A DNA stretch of 64,000 nucleotides from UBA6168 sp041741095. GTDB taxonomy: Bacteria > Bacteroidota > Bacteroidia > Chitinophagales > Saprospiraceae. The position numbers were made by a program, and so were the translations under genes. This document shows positions 51,330-60,503 of this stretch, one piece after another. The notes beneath the pieces were generated by a model, which saw only the letters and a program-made list of their open reading frames with translations, had not been told where the DNA came from and did not search any database. Each line of letters starts with the position of its first letter. Position 1 is the first letter of the stretch. The stretch spans positions 1-64,000 of the forward strand of contig JBGSKQ010000085.1 of assembly GCA_041741095.1 (NCBI GenBank). The letters are read 5' to 3'.

Positions 51330-51361
51330 AAAAAAGGGCAGCAAGTCTCCACCTGCTGCCC
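51330..51361 (-). terminator. Terminator of the EF-G-like gene
   Basis: AGGGCAGCA pairs with TGCTGCCCT around a 10-nt loop. On the minus strand it is followed by a T-tract (A-run from 51329). It lies about 27 bp past the stop of the EF-G-like gene. Confidence 0.85.
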
Positions 51362-51388
51362 TAGTATTCAAGAAATTAGAATCATTTT

Positions 51389-53515
51389 TCAATCTTCGTC
51401 GCCCTGCTCCGACTTGTGCGCCTCGATCAGTTTTTGCTGAATGTCGGACGGCACAGAGGCGTATTCCGCAAACTTCCGGCTGAACTTGGCCCGGCCCTGC
51501 GAAATAGAGCGCAAGGTGGAAGAATATTGGTACAGTTCGGCCAGCGGCACTTTCACCATGATTTTCTGGTAATGCCCCTCAGCGCCCATGCCGATGATGA
51601 TGGCCCGGCGGGTTTGAAGGTCGCCCATCACCTCGCCCATCACCTCGTCAGAGCAAAGGATTTCTACATCATAAATGGGTTCGAGCAACTGAGCCTGGGC
51701 TTTTGCAAAATTTTGCTTGAAGGCATTGATACTCGCCAGCATGAAGGCCATATCGTTCGAGTCAACCGGGTGCATTTTGCCGTCGTAGATGCATATCCGG
51801 ATGTCCTGGCAGTTGGAGCCTGTGAGCGGGCCTTCTTCCATTTTTGCCAATACACCTTTTTTGATGGCGTTGGAAAAACGGGCATCAATGCTGCCGCCGA
51901 CGATGCACCAGTAGAAGGCCAATTTGCCACCCCAAGGCAACTCCTCAATTTCTTTGTTGCGCACGGTCAGGCCATGCGGTTCGGGCATGCCTTCAAAATA
52001 AGGCTCGATGCGCATGTGTACCTCTGCGAACTGGCCCGCACCGCCCGATTGTTTTTTGTGGCGGTACATTTCGTTCGACTCACGGGTGATGGTTTCCCGG
52101 TAGGGGATGCGTGGTTTTTCAAACTCCATGCTCACCCCAAATTCCGATTCTACCCTGTGTTTCACCAAATCCAACTGCAATTGGCCTTGTCCATAAAGCA
52201 GGGTCTGCTTTAATGCTTTCGATTGCTCCACGACGAGCGTGGGGTCTTCCTCACAAATGCTGTGCAGCGCCTTCATCAGCTTTTCCATGTCGTTTTTGCT
52301 CGGCGGATGCACGGCGGTTTCTATCCTTGAGTTGGGAAAATGGATCGGGTCAATTTTCCGGTCCACACCTTTTTTGTTCAAGGTCTGGTTGGTGTGCGAG
52401 CTTTTCAGCTTCACGGTACAGCCCAGATCGCCCGCCTTTAGCTCGTCCACTGGCTCCCGGTTTTTGCCATTGGCAATGTACAATTGACCAAATCGCTCCG
52501 TGTTGCGGTTGTCGGCGTTCACGAGTTCGTCGCCCGCTTTCAGGGTGCCGGAATAGACCTTGAAATAAGAGATATTGCCCACACGGGGCTCGTTGTGGGT
52601 TTTGAAAATGAAAATAGTTGGGGCGTCGTTGGGGTCGCATTTGAGCGTGCCGCCGCCTTCCAGTTTCACTTCCGAGCGCTCGGCGGGCGATGGGCAAACG
52701 TCGTTGATGAAACCCATGATCCTGCCGCTGCCCATGTTGTTCAGTGCAGAGCAACAGAACAGCGGGAAAGCCGTGCGATTGGCAATGGCAATGCGCAGAC
52801 CATAAGCGAGGTCTTCTTCCGAAAGGGTGCCTTTGTCAAAAAAGCGCTCCATGAGTTCCTCGTCGTTTTCGGCGGCAGCCTCCACGATGGCGTTGTGCAT
52901 TTCCATGGCCCGGTCTTTTTCAGCATCGGGAATGGGCTTTTTTTCTGGCTTGCCGCCATTGGGCGGAAAGACGTACATGGTCATCCGCAGGGCGTCAATG
53001 ATGCTGTTGAAACCAGCGCCAGGATTTAGCGGGTACTGAATGGGCAAAATATGCCCAAAACGAGCCTGTGCCTGTTCCACGGTGCTGTCATAGTCGGCTT
53101 TTTCGTGGTCGAGTTGATTGACGACAAAAACCGAGGGTGTTTCAAATTCTTCCACGTATTCCCACAGCAGTTCGGTGCCCACTTCCACGCCGCTTTTGGC
53201 ATTGAGCAGCACGAGGGCCGTGGCCGAAACCTTGAGGGAGGAGACCACCTCGCCGATGAAGTCGTCGAAGCCGGGTGTGTCGAGCACGTTGATTTTGTTG
53301 CCCCGCCAGTCGTCGTGCATCAGGGTGGAAAAAATAGAATTGCCCCGCTCGTGCTCCAGTTCGGTGTAGTCGGATACGGTATTTTGCTCAAGTACGCTTC
53401 CCCGGCGGTTGATGCCGCCGGTTTCGAAGAGCATGGTTTCAGCAAAGGTCGTTTTGCCACAGCCGGGGTGCCCCAGCAGGACAACGTTACGGATGTTACT
53501 GGTGTCGAAATTCAT
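51389..53515 (-). CDS. EF-G-like translation GTPase
   Basis: The 708-residue protein has the five EF-G domains in outline. In the GTPase domain G1 is GHPGCGKTT, G3 is DTPGFDDF (canonical EF-G has DTPGHVDF, so the catalytic His position is Phe) and G4 is NQLDHE (canonical NKxD). The C-terminal part has GKLAFYWCIVGGSIDARFSNAIKKG and RRAIIIGMGAEGHYQKI. This matches the FusA2-type EF-G-like family, whose role is still unclear. The start at 53515 (MNFDTSNIRN) gives the usual N-terminus. Confidence 0.92.
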   Translation of the reverse strand: MNFDTSNIRNVVLLGHPGCGKTTFAETMLFETGGINRRGSVLEQNTVSDYTELEHERGNSIFSTLMHDDWRGNKINVLDTPGFDDFIGEVVSSLKVSATALVLLNAKSGVEVGTELLWEYVEEFETPSVFVVNQLDHEKADYDSTVEQAQARFGHILPIQYPLNPGAGFNSIIDALRMTMYVFPPNGGKPEKKPIPDAEKDRAMEMHNAIVEAAAENDEELMERFFDKGTLSEEDLAYGLRIAIANRTAFPLFCCSALNNMGSGRIMGFINDVCPSPAERSEVKLEGGGTLKCDPNDAPTIFIFKTHNEPRVGNISYFKVYSGTLKAGDELVNADNRNTERFGQLYIANGKNREPVDELKAGDLGCTVKLKSSHTNQTLNKKGVDRKIDPIHFPNSRIETAVHPPSKNDMEKLMKALHSICEEDPTLVVEQSKALKQTLLYGQGQLQLDLVKHRVESEFGVSMEFEKPRIPYRETITRESNEMYRHKKQSGGAGQFAEVHMRIEPYFEGMPEPHGLTVRNKEIEELPWGGKLAFYWCIVGGSIDARFSNAIKKGVLAKMEEGPLTGSNCQDIRICIYDGKMHPVDSNDMAFMLASINAFKQNFAKAQAQLLEPIYDVEILCSDEVMGEVMGDLQTRRAIIIGMGAEGHYQKIMVKVPLAELYQYSSTLRSISQGRAKFSRKFAEYASVPSDIQQKLIEAHKSEQGDED

Positions 53516-53786
53516 AATTTGGTCGTTCGTGTATGTTGTTAATTGTTGAAATTTGTTTGTCGCTGGTCCGCCTTTTATAAAAATGTGAAACCCGCCACAC
53601 GAAACAAACAACAAAGATGGTTTTGAAAGAATGAGCCGTGAACTTATTAAATTTTGTCTATTCCAAAAATTTTTTTCCTTTCAAATGGAGATGATTCTTG
53701 TCCCTTTTTTCATTCGGTTTTTTACAGATTGGCCGTAGCCGCTGTTTCATGGCAGCGTCCTTCTGCCCTTTTCAGCCACATATTTC

Positions 53787-53794
53787 TATTTTTG
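53787..53794 (+). promoter_or_regulatory. -7 box for the cyclase gene
   Basis: TATTTTTG matches TAnnTTTG and lies 24 bp before the ATG at 53818. Confidence 0.5.
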
Positions 53795-53817
53795 CAAATG
53801 ACACACCTTCATATAAA

Positions 53818-55443
53818 ATGAGAATCATACTTGCCTTCCTGTTTATTTCCTGCACTTTTTTGGCCAACAGCCAGTCCATTCAGGATTTGGAAGAACAACT
53901 GCAATCGGCCAGCAGCAGCAAAGAAAAAATGTCGCTCAACTACCAATTGGCAGAAGAGTGGCTAAAAAAAGATGCCCGCAAGGCCATTGACCATGCCAAG
54001 GCCGCCCACAACCTGGCCCAAGAGCAAAACAACGACGGCATGGCCGCCGAGTCCGCCTACCTCATTTCCCGTGGCTACGACCGAACCCGTGATGACCGTA
54101 ACGAGGATGTTTGGCTCAACAGCGCCGTCAAGTTTGCAATGGAAGCCAAGGACGCCGACCTCATCATCAAAACCGTGGACCAGCGCAGCCGCCTGGCCGA
54201 AAAGCAGCACAACGAAAGAAAGGCCCTGCAAATCGTGCAGGAAGCATTCGACTATTTCAGCAAAAAAACCAGCGGCCAGAGCCTCAGCCAGATGCAGGCG
54301 CAATACGAGGTACAGAAGGCGCAATTGGAGCGAGACAAACAGCAATTGCTTTCTGAAAAACAACGCCTGGAAAAAGACATTTCCGGCCTGGCCAGCGAGC
54401 GGGATGGTTTGAAACAGGACAAAACCGTCCTCACCGAGCGCCAGCAAACCCTGGAGCAGGAAAAAATGGCGGTGGAAGAAGAAATTTCAAAAAAAGAAGA
54501 AGAAATACAGGAAGTATCGGCCAGCCGGGCCAAGGCGCTCTACATCGCCGAGCACCGCAAGCGCATGATTGACTCGCTGGAAACCAAGCAGGTGATGGAC
54601 TCGCTGACCATTTCTCAGCAGGAAATGGCCATCCAAAATGCCGAAATGGAAAAGGAGCAGGGGCGCTATTTGGTGTACCTGCTGGGCGTGGTGTCCATCT
54701 TTGTGCTGCTCCTGGCCTTTATGATGTACCTGCGTTTTTTGGCGAAAAAGAAATCGGGCCAACTGCTCGAAAAGCAGAACAAAATCATCGAACAGGAACG
54801 CCAGCGCTCCGATGAACTGCTCTTCAACATCATGCCCGTGGAGGTAGCCAAAGAACTCAAGGAAAAAGGCTCAGCCACGGCGCAGCAATTCCCCGAAGCC
54901 ACCGTGCTGTTTACCGATTTTAAAAACTTCACCACCATCGCCGAGCGCCTCACGCCCGAAGCATTGGTAAAGGAATTGAACAACTGCTTCAAAGCCTTCG
55001 ATCACATCATTTCGCACCACAACGGCATCGAAAAAATAAAGACCATCGGCGACGCCTACCTCTGCGCCAGCGGCCTGGTGAAGCACAAGACCATCCCCAC
55101 CGAAATCGTAAAAGCCGCCCTGGAAATGCAAGAATTCCTCGACGACCACAAGCAGGAGCGGACACGCCAGGGCCTGCCATACTTCGAGGCCCGCATCGGC
55201 ATCCACACAGGCCCGGTGGTAGCCGGCGTGGTCGGTTTCAAAAAATTCGCCTACGACATCTGGGGCGACACCGTCAACATTGCTGCCCGCATGGAAGAGC
55301 AGTGCGAGCCGGGTCAAGTGAATATTTCCGAAACGACTTATGGCTTGGTGAAATACAATTTCGATTGCCAGTCAAGAGGGCGGATTCCGGTGAAGAACAA
55401 GGGGATGATGGAGATGTATTATGTGAGGGGGGCGGGAAGGTGA
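53818..55443 (+). CDS. Membrane adenylate cyclase (class III)
   Basis: The 541-residue protein has a signal segment (MRIILAFLFISCTFLANSQ), a helical TPR-like region (about 25-140), a long coiled coil (about 155-270, rich in QEKR), one membrane helix (about residue 290, YLVYLLGVVSIFVLLLAFMMY) and a class III cyclase domain. The metal-binding Asp is in TVLFTDFKNF, the substrate Lys in IEKIKTIGDAYL, the Asp in FAYDIWGDTVN and the Arg in NIAARMEEQ, which fits adenylate rather than guanylate cyclase. It probably makes cAMP in response to a periplasmic signal. Confidence 0.9.
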   Translation: MRIILAFLFISCTFLANSQSIQDLEEQLQSASSSKEKMSLNYQLAEEWLKKDARKAIDHAKAAHNLAQEQNNDGMAAESAYLISRGYDRTRDDRNEDVWLNSAVKFAMEAKDADLIIKTVDQRSRLAEKQHNERKALQIVQEAFDYFSKKTSGQSLSQMQAQYEVQKAQLERDKQQLLSEKQRLEKDISGLASERDGLKQDKTVLTERQQTLEQEKMAVEEEISKKEEEIQEVSASRAKALYIAEHRKRMIDSLETKQVMDSLTISQQEMAIQNAEMEKEQGRYLVYLLGVVSIFVLLLAFMMYLRFLAKKKSGQLLEKQNKIIEQERQRSDELLFNIMPVEVAKELKEKGSATAQQFPEATVLFTDFKNFTTIAERLTPEALVKELNNCFKAFDHIISHHNGIEKIKTIGDAYLCASGLVKHKTIPTEIVKAALEMQEFLDDHKQERTRQGLPYFEARIGIHTGPVVAGVVGFKKFAYDIWGDTVNIAARMEEQCEPGQVNISETTYGLVKYNFDCQSRGRIPVKNKGMMEMYYVRGAGR

Positions 55444-55640
55444 AGGTTTTGAATTGCTCTTTAGAATCAAATTCATTAAATTCATAAGCGCCTGATTGCC
55501 TTTTGCCTGGAAATTATTTTCCACCTAAATCAGCGCCTTTTGGGTATTCGTCATATCTTCGTGTGTGAATTTGCGAGGTTCACATATTATCACGTTATGC
55601 GTCATGCGATTAAACACTAAATAATTTTAACCAACTAACA

Positions 55641-56528
55641 ATGACAGATAATATAGACGAAGAACACTTAGAAAATCCGACAAGCCATCAATCGGAAAAT
55701 GTTCCTGACAAAATTATTCCAAATGTTGATTCAGCAACTACTAATCCAAATCAACATACAGAGAATATGGAAGTGCATCACCATCCACAATTGCAACACA
55801 AGCCCAAACGGTGGAAAGAATATTTCTTGGAGTTTTTGATGATTTTTTTGGCTGTAACTCTTGGTTTTTTTGCAGAAAACGTAAGAGCGGATTACATAGA
55901 AAATGTACAGGAAAAAGAATATGCACAATCGCTATACGATGACCTCAAAATTGACACAGCTACAATACAAATAACTTATAATGAAAAGGAATGGATTCGA
56001 TTAAAGTTTGATACTGCAAAAACTATATTAGAGACAAACGATTTGATAAACCACAATGAATTTATTTATTATATTGAACGCTATCTAACTTATAACGACA
56101 TTTTCTCTGCTCAAGATGTAACCTATCAACAATTGAAAAGTTCTGGTAATTTTCGTTATTTTAAAAATATTTCTTTATATAAAAATATAGCTGATTATTA
56201 TAACCTTTATTCACGTTACCAATCGATTGATGGTAGTTTTGGGGTTATCAACCAAAACGAAATCTCTCAAATTGAAGCAAAGCTTTTTAATCTTAAAGAT
56301 TTAACACTCTTAGACAATGAAAATGCGACTACTTTTTACACACTTGCTTTGCCTTCGGAAAAAAAATTAGCCCCAATTGCCAATGATACAATAGCTCAAA
56401 AATTGCTTTACATAAAGATTGCTAACGAATATAAAAGAGCTTACTCTGCAAAAATATTTTTAAATTGGCTGAAATTAAAAGCAACAAATCTGATAGAGGA
56501 GTTAAAAAAAGAATACGATTTAAAATAG
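55641..56528 (+). CDS. DUF6090 family membrane protein
   Basis: The 295-residue protein has a hydrophilic N-terminus and the DUF6090 signature KRWKEYFLEFLMIFLAVTLGFFAEN (one membrane helix). The rest is helical with AT-rich codons (many AAT, TTA, AAA), unlike the neighbouring cyclase and glycosyltransferase genes. A shorter start at MEVHHHPQ (55767) is possible. Its function is unknown. The composition and the palindrome after it suggest transfer. Confidence 0.85.
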   Translation: MTDNIDEEHLENPTSHQSENVPDKIIPNVDSATTNPNQHTENMEVHHHPQLQHKPKRWKEYFLEFLMIFLAVTLGFFAENVRADYIENVQEKEYAQSLYDDLKIDTATIQITYNEKEWIRLKFDTAKTILETNDLINHNEFIYYIERYLTYNDIFSAQDVTYQQLKSSGNFRYFKNISLYKNIADYYNLYSRYQSIDGSFGVINQNEISQIEAKLFNLKDLTLLDNENATTFYTLALPSEKKLAPIANDTIAQKLLYIKIANEYKRAYSAKIFLNWLKLKATNLIEELKKEYDLK

Positions 56529-56574
56529 CTCTTTAATTTATTTTAAAATTAGGGTAAGCACGAACGCACAACAT

Positions 56575-56745
56575 GGGCTTGGCGTTATTGGGGCAAGACC
56601 TTGTAACATCATCTTCAGCAACATGGCATCTTCTGTCTGGGCTGGACAAACATCTCTGAACTTTTTATCTTAACTTGTACATCAGCAACGCATCGGCAGC
56701 GGTTCGGGGCGGACGATTTTCAAATCCCCCAACAACGCCAAGCCC
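56575..56745. repeat. 171-bp imperfect palindrome after the DUF6090 gene
   Basis: GGGCTTGGCGTTATTGGGG (56575-56593) pairs with CCCCAACAACGCCAAGCCC (56727-56745), with weak pairing between. On the left the gene is preceded by CACGTTATGCGTCATGCG (near 55590). Together this resembles the recombination sites of integron-like cassettes, but the core-site consensus is not met exactly. Confidence 0.6.
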
Positions 56746-56765
56746 TGTCCGTTACCGGCAAACCG

Positions 56766-57833
56766 TTACCCCCTCAAAAAATCCTCCACCGCTTCCACCA
56801 ACCCGGCATTTGTCAAAAAAACATCCCGAATCCGGACATCTAATTGTTCCCTAAACGCCCCTTCCAAATCCAGCCTTTGTTGCCTTTGCACTAAAACCAT
56901 CCCTTTACTGCCCAGCCTTTCCGCCAAATACCCCTGCTCCGTCTGCCCCGGCGTGGGAACGAGCAGGGCGGACTTTCCCAGTTTCGCCAAATCCATGACG
57001 GTGCTGTAGCCGGAGCGGCCGATGTAAAAGCGGCTGGCAAGGATGGCCTCGTTCAATGCGCTGGAAGTAAGGTGGGAAATGACCTCCATATTTTCACCAA
57101 TAAAATAGCGCTCGTGCTGCTCTGTTTTGCCAAGCACGACAAGAAATTTCAAAGGCAGCTTTTCAGCTTGTTCCAAAACAGCCTTCTCCAAGGCTGACCG
57201 CTGCGGCTCCGGCCCCGACAGCACGGCAATGACATCGTATTTTTTTGCTGTTTTAAAAGCTTCCATTCTCGACAGGCAGCCGATGTAGCGAACGGGAAAA
57301 TTCGTTTTTCCCAGGCCATGCGAGAGTTTGCCGGACAGGTTTGGCTCGCCCTCTGCATCAGGAATCCAGCAGGCGTCAAATTTCTTGATGAAATGCCTGT
57401 TTATCTTTCTCGCTATTGTTTGTAAAGGTGGAAAAGGGACAAGCAGGTTAATTTGATGGGTGATAAAAACGGACGGCACTTTCCGGCTGCGGCAGCCAAA
57501 GCGGTTGTCTGAGATGATGCCTTCGATGCCGTGCGCTGCTACCAATTTTTCGACCATCTTTTTTTCCAAATAAACGGCCCGAAGGATTTTCTGCGCCTGT
57601 GTTGCAATGTTCCAAGCCATGTTTTGGCTGTGGTAGCGCACATCATAGGCAGGCAGTTCAAAGGCAGCCAAATTCGGAAATTCCTGTTTCAACAAATCCA
57701 GCGCCCGCCCGTCGGAAGCCAGGAAGACGGCAGCCCCCTGGGCCTGCAATTCCCGGATGAGGGGGATGCAGCGGCTGGCGTGGCCAAGGCCCCAGTTGAG
57801 TATTGCGACGAGGATTCTTTTTCCCTTAGGCAC
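56766..57833 (-). CDS. MurG-like glycosyltransferase
   Basis: The 355-residue protein has a GT-B layout: GKRILVAILNWGLGHASRC at the N-terminus and in the second domain YIGRSGYSTVMDLAKLGKSALLVPTPGQTEQ, typical of MurG-like and MGDG-synthase-like enzymes. It transfers a sugar from a nucleotide donor to an unknown acceptor. It is divergent from a tiny lipoprotein gene. Confidence 0.85.
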   Translation of the reverse strand: MPKGKRILVAILNWGLGHASRCIPLIRELQAQGAAVFLASDGRALDLLKQEFPNLAAFELPAYDVRYHSQNMAWNIATQAQKILRAVYLEKKMVEKLVAAHGIEGIISDNRFGCRSRKVPSVFITHQINLLVPFPPLQTIARKINRHFIKKFDACWIPDAEGEPNLSGKLSHGLGKTNFPVRYIGCLSRMEAFKTAKKYDVIAVLSGPEPQRSALEKAVLEQAEKLPLKFLVVLGKTEQHERYFIGENMEVISHLTSSALNEAILASRFYIGRSGYSTVMDLAKLGKSALLVPTPGQTEQGYLAERLGSKGMVLVQRQQRLDLEGAFREQLDVRIRDVFLTNAGLVEAVEDFLRG

Positions 57834-57871
57834 AGGTTTTTTAAATTTGTGTTTTGCAAAAATAACAGCGC

Positions 57872-57964
57872 ATGAAGAACGGGCATGTCATTTTAAAAAT
57901 ATTGGTGTTCTTGTTGATCTTGCTGTTCGTCGGCTGCCGGGCGAGCGATTGTGGCTGCCCATAA
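57872..57964 (+). CDS. Tiny lipoprotein, 30 residues
   Basis: The frame encodes 30 residues: MKNGHVILKILVFLLILLFV followed by GCRASDCGCP. It has a charged start, a hydrophobic core, a lipobox ending at Gly-Cys and a tail DCGCP. Similar small proteins with a CGCP tail occur in Bacteroidota. It lies 47 bp before the GMC oxidoreductase start, with a TGTTTTTG-like box upstream. Function unknown. Confidence 0.6.
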   Translation: MKNGHVILKILVFLLILLFVGCRASDCGCP

Positions 57965-58011
57965 CTTGGCGCTGCCTCACCTCTCACCCCTCACATCTTA
58001 CTTCTATCACC

Positions 58012-59700
58012 ATGCAAACAAACTACGACGCTATCGTCATCGGCTCCGGCATATCCGGAGGTTGGGCTGCCAAAGAACTTTGCGAAAAGGGCCTCAAAAC
58101 CCTTGTGCTGGAGCGGGGCCGTGACGTAAAACACAACCAAGATTATCCAACCGCCCTCATGCAGCCCTGGGATTTCAAGCGCCGGGGCAGCATGACCCGT
58201 GAATTTTATCAAGCCAATCCGCTCATCACCAAGGCGGCGGGATTCGGCGAGGATACGGCGCATTTTTTTATCGAAGATGCCGACCATCCTTATGTGCAGC
58301 AGAAGCCTTTTGACTGGATAAGGGGCTATCAGGTGGGAGGCAAGTCGCTGATATGGGGCCGGGCCTGCCAGCGCTGGAGCCAGTCGGAATTTGAGTCGCC
58401 CGGCAAATATGGCTATGGCATCGAGTGGCCCATTGGCTACAAAGACATTGCGCTCTGGTACTCGCACGTCGAACAATTCATCGGCGTGTGCGGCAACAAC
58501 GATGGCATCGAGGCCATGCCCGACGGCGATTTTTTGCCGCCTTTTGAGTTCAACTGTGTGGAGCAGCACCTGCGGGACAACATCCACCAGCATTGGCCCG
58601 ACCGCCATTTGGTGCAGGGCCGCTGGGCGCAATTGAGCGAACCCAAAGACATCCATTTGGAGCAAGGACGGGGCAAGTGCCAATCCCGCAACTTGTGCAT
58701 GAGGGGCTGCCCCTATGGCGGGTATTTTAGTTCCAATACCTCCACGCTGCCCTGGGCGGAGAAGACGGGCAACCTAACCGTCCGGCCCTTTTCCGTGGTA
58801 CATTCGGTGGTTTTTGATGAAAAAACAAACAAGGCTTCGGGCGTGAAGGTGATGGACACCAATACCAAAGAGGAAATCCTCTTCACGGCCAAGGTCATTT
58901 TTGTCAATGCCTCTGCCCTGAACACCAACCTGATTTTGCTCAACTCCAAATCCGACCACTTCCCCAATGGTTTGGGCAACGACAATGGCCTCTTGGGAAA
59001 ATATGTCGGCTACCACAACTACCGAGGCTGGGCCAATGGCCGTTTTGATGAATTTAAGGATAAATACATCTATGGCCGCAACCCGACAGAGTGCATCATC
59101 GCCAACTACCGAAACCTTTACAAGCACGACACGGACTTCTTCGGTGGCTACACCATTTTCACGGGCGGCTACCGGGTGCGCAAGGACAAAGCGCCCAGCG
59201 ATCCGCAATTGGGCGCTGCCTACAAACAAGCATTGACGGAAATGGGCGACTGGTACGCCTACATGTACATGCAGGGCGAAGTGGTGCCGAGGGAAAGCAA
59301 CCGGGTCTTTCTCAGCCCCGATCAAAAAGACCAATGGGGCATCCCGCTCCTCGTCACCGACGTGGGCTATTCAGAAAACGAGGAAAAAATGTTGGCCGAC
59401 TTCCTTCGGGAGGCCACTGCCATGCTGGAAAAAGCCGGTTGCAAGGACATCAAGACCAGCGACAGCGAGCAGGCCCCCGGCCTCGACATCCACGAGCAGG
59501 GCGGTGTGCGCATGGGAAAAGACCCCGCTACTTCCCTGCTGAATGCTTACAACCAAATGCACCTCTGCCAAAACGTCTTCGTCACCGACGGCGCCTGCAT
59601 GACCAGTACGGGCAACCAAAGCCCTTCCATCCTGTACATGGCGCTGACGGCCAGGGCGGCAACGTATGCAGTGGAGCAGGTGAAGGCAGGGGTTTTGTGA
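58012..59700 (+). CDS. GMC oxidoreductase (gluconate dehydrogenase-like large subunit)
   Basis: The 562-residue protein is a flavin GMC oxidoreductase. The FAD motif is GSGISGGWAAKELCEKG near the N-terminus, and the C-terminal domain has HEQGGVRMGKDP and NQSPSILYMALTARAATYA. Relatives pair with gluconate 2-dehydrogenase subunit 3 and oxidise sugars or alcohols at the periplasmic face, with a separate electron acceptor. It lacks its own signal peptide; export may depend on its partner, the twin-arginine-like protein at 60504. The ATG at 58012 is the start that matches the family. Confidence 0.9.
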   Translation: MQTNYDAIVIGSGISGGWAAKELCEKGLKTLVLERGRDVKHNQDYPTALMQPWDFKRRGSMTREFYQANPLITKAAGFGEDTAHFFIEDADHPYVQQKPFDWIRGYQVGGKSLIWGRACQRWSQSEFESPGKYGYGIEWPIGYKDIALWYSHVEQFIGVCGNNDGIEAMPDGDFLPPFEFNCVEQHLRDNIHQHWPDRHLVQGRWAQLSEPKDIHLEQGRGKCQSRNLCMRGCPYGGYFSSNTSTLPWAEKTGNLTVRPFSVVHSVVFDEKTNKASGVKVMDTNTKEEILFTAKVIFVNASALNTNLILLNSKSDHFPNGLGNDNGLLGKYVGYHNYRGWANGRFDEFKDKYIYGRNPTECIIANYRNLYKHDTDFFGGYTIFTGGYRVRKDKAPSDPQLGAAYKQALTEMGDWYAYMYMQGEVVPRESNRVFLSPDQKDQWGIPLLVTDVGYSENEEKMLADFLREATAMLEKAGCKDIKTSDSEQAPGLDIHEQGGVRMGKDPATSLLNAYNQMHLCQNVFVTDGACMTSTGNQSPSILYMALTARAATYAVEQVKAGVL

Positions 59701-59703
59701 AAA

Positions 59704-59734
59704 ACGTCGGGGAGGTTTGAAACCTCCCCGACGT
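59704..59734. repeat. REP palindrome upstream of the RAYT
   Basis: ACGTCGGGGAGGTT pairs perfectly with AACCTCCCCGACGT around TGA. It lies 4 bp after the GMC stop. Confidence 0.9.
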
Positions 59735-59759
59735 TGGGTGGCCAAAATTTTAAAAAACT

Positions 59760-60422
59760 ATGAAAAAACACACGGAACCACTGTTCGCCGAGCAATTTTA
59801 CCACATATATAACCGTGGAATTAACGGTACAGATATTTTCATGGAAGAGAAAAATTATGCGTTCTTTTTGGAAAAATACATCAAATATATTGAGCCCATT
59901 GCCGAGACTTATGCCTATTGTTTGATGAAAAACCATTTTCATATCATGGTAAGAATGCGGAATGTTGAGGCAATTATAGCTACAGAAAAACCAAAAAAGG
60001 ACAACGTCGGGGAGGTTCAAAACCTCCCCGACGTTAAGCCCGACCCTGAAATCCTGGCATCTAAACTTATCAGTCAACGTTTCGGTACATTTTTTAATAG
60101 CTATGTCCAGGCCATCAACAAGGTTTATCAACGCACAGGAAATTTATTCGAAGAAACTTTCCGCCGCATTCCCATTAACTGCGAAAATTATGGCTGCTGG
60201 TTAGTCTATTATATTCATGCTAATCCCCAAAAGCACAAATTTGTCGCTGATTTTAGGGAATATCCGCATTCTTCTTGGCATACCTATTTGTCAACTGCCA
60301 AAACAAGACTAAAGCGAGAGGTTACTTTGGATTGGTACGGTGGGTTGAAAGGGTTTCTTCATTTTCATAATGATAAAAATCCTTTTGATGAATCGAGCAT
60401 ATTTGGGATAGAGATAGATTGA
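59760..60422 (+). CDS. REP-associated tyrosine transposase (RAYT)
   Basis: The 220-residue protein is a Y1 HUH nuclease. It has a YHIYNRGINGTDIF start, the HUH motif as H59-F60-H61 in LMKNHFHIMVRMRN, and the putative catalytic Tyr115 in FFNSYVQAINKVYQRTGNLF. Between them lies NVGEVQNLPDV (residues 82-92), which is the translation of an internal REP palindrome. RAYTs cut and rejoin single-stranded REP DNA. It lies between the GMC gene and its usual partner gene. Confidence 0.9.
   Translation: MKKHTEPLFAEQFYHIYNRGINGTDIFMEEKNYAFFLEKYIKYIEPIAETYAYCLMKNHFHIMVRMRNVEAIIATEKPKKDNVGEVQNLPDVKPDPEILASKLISQRFGTFFNSYVQAINKVYQRTGNLFEETFRRIPINCENYGCWLVYYIHANPQKHKFVADFREYPHSSWHTYLSTAKTRLKREVTLDWYGGLKGFLHFHNDKNPFDESSIFGIEID
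60004..60034. repeat. REP palindrome inside the RAYT gene
   Basis: ACGTCGGGGAGGTT pairs perfectly with AACCTCCCCGACGT around CAA. It is in frame, encoding NVGEVQNLPDV, in the spacer between the HUH and Tyr motifs. Confidence 0.9.
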
Positions 60423-60451
60423 AATAAATTGTCAGATAAACGTCGGATAAA

Positions 60452-60482
60452 ACGTCGGGGAGGTTTGGAACCTTCCCGACCT
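60452..60482. repeat. Degenerate REP palindrome downstream of the RAYT
   Basis: ACGTCGGGGAGGTT pairs with AACCTTCCCGACCT with two mismatches. It lies between the RAYT and the subunit 3 gene. A partial ACGTCGGATAAA duplication precedes it. Confidence 0.85.
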
Positions 60483-60503
60483 TTGGCAAAAACCACTTTC
60501 CTT

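Larger units (their letters stand above)
59704..60482 (+). mobile_element. RAYT element with flanking and internal REP palindromes
   Basis: The element consists of the RAYT transposase gene (59760-60422) with a REP before it (59704-59734), one inside it (60004-60034) and a degenerate one after (60452-60482). The first two are exactly 300 bp apart and 28 of 31 bases match. It lies between two genes that usually are neighbours, so it has probably inserted there. Confidence 0.82.
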
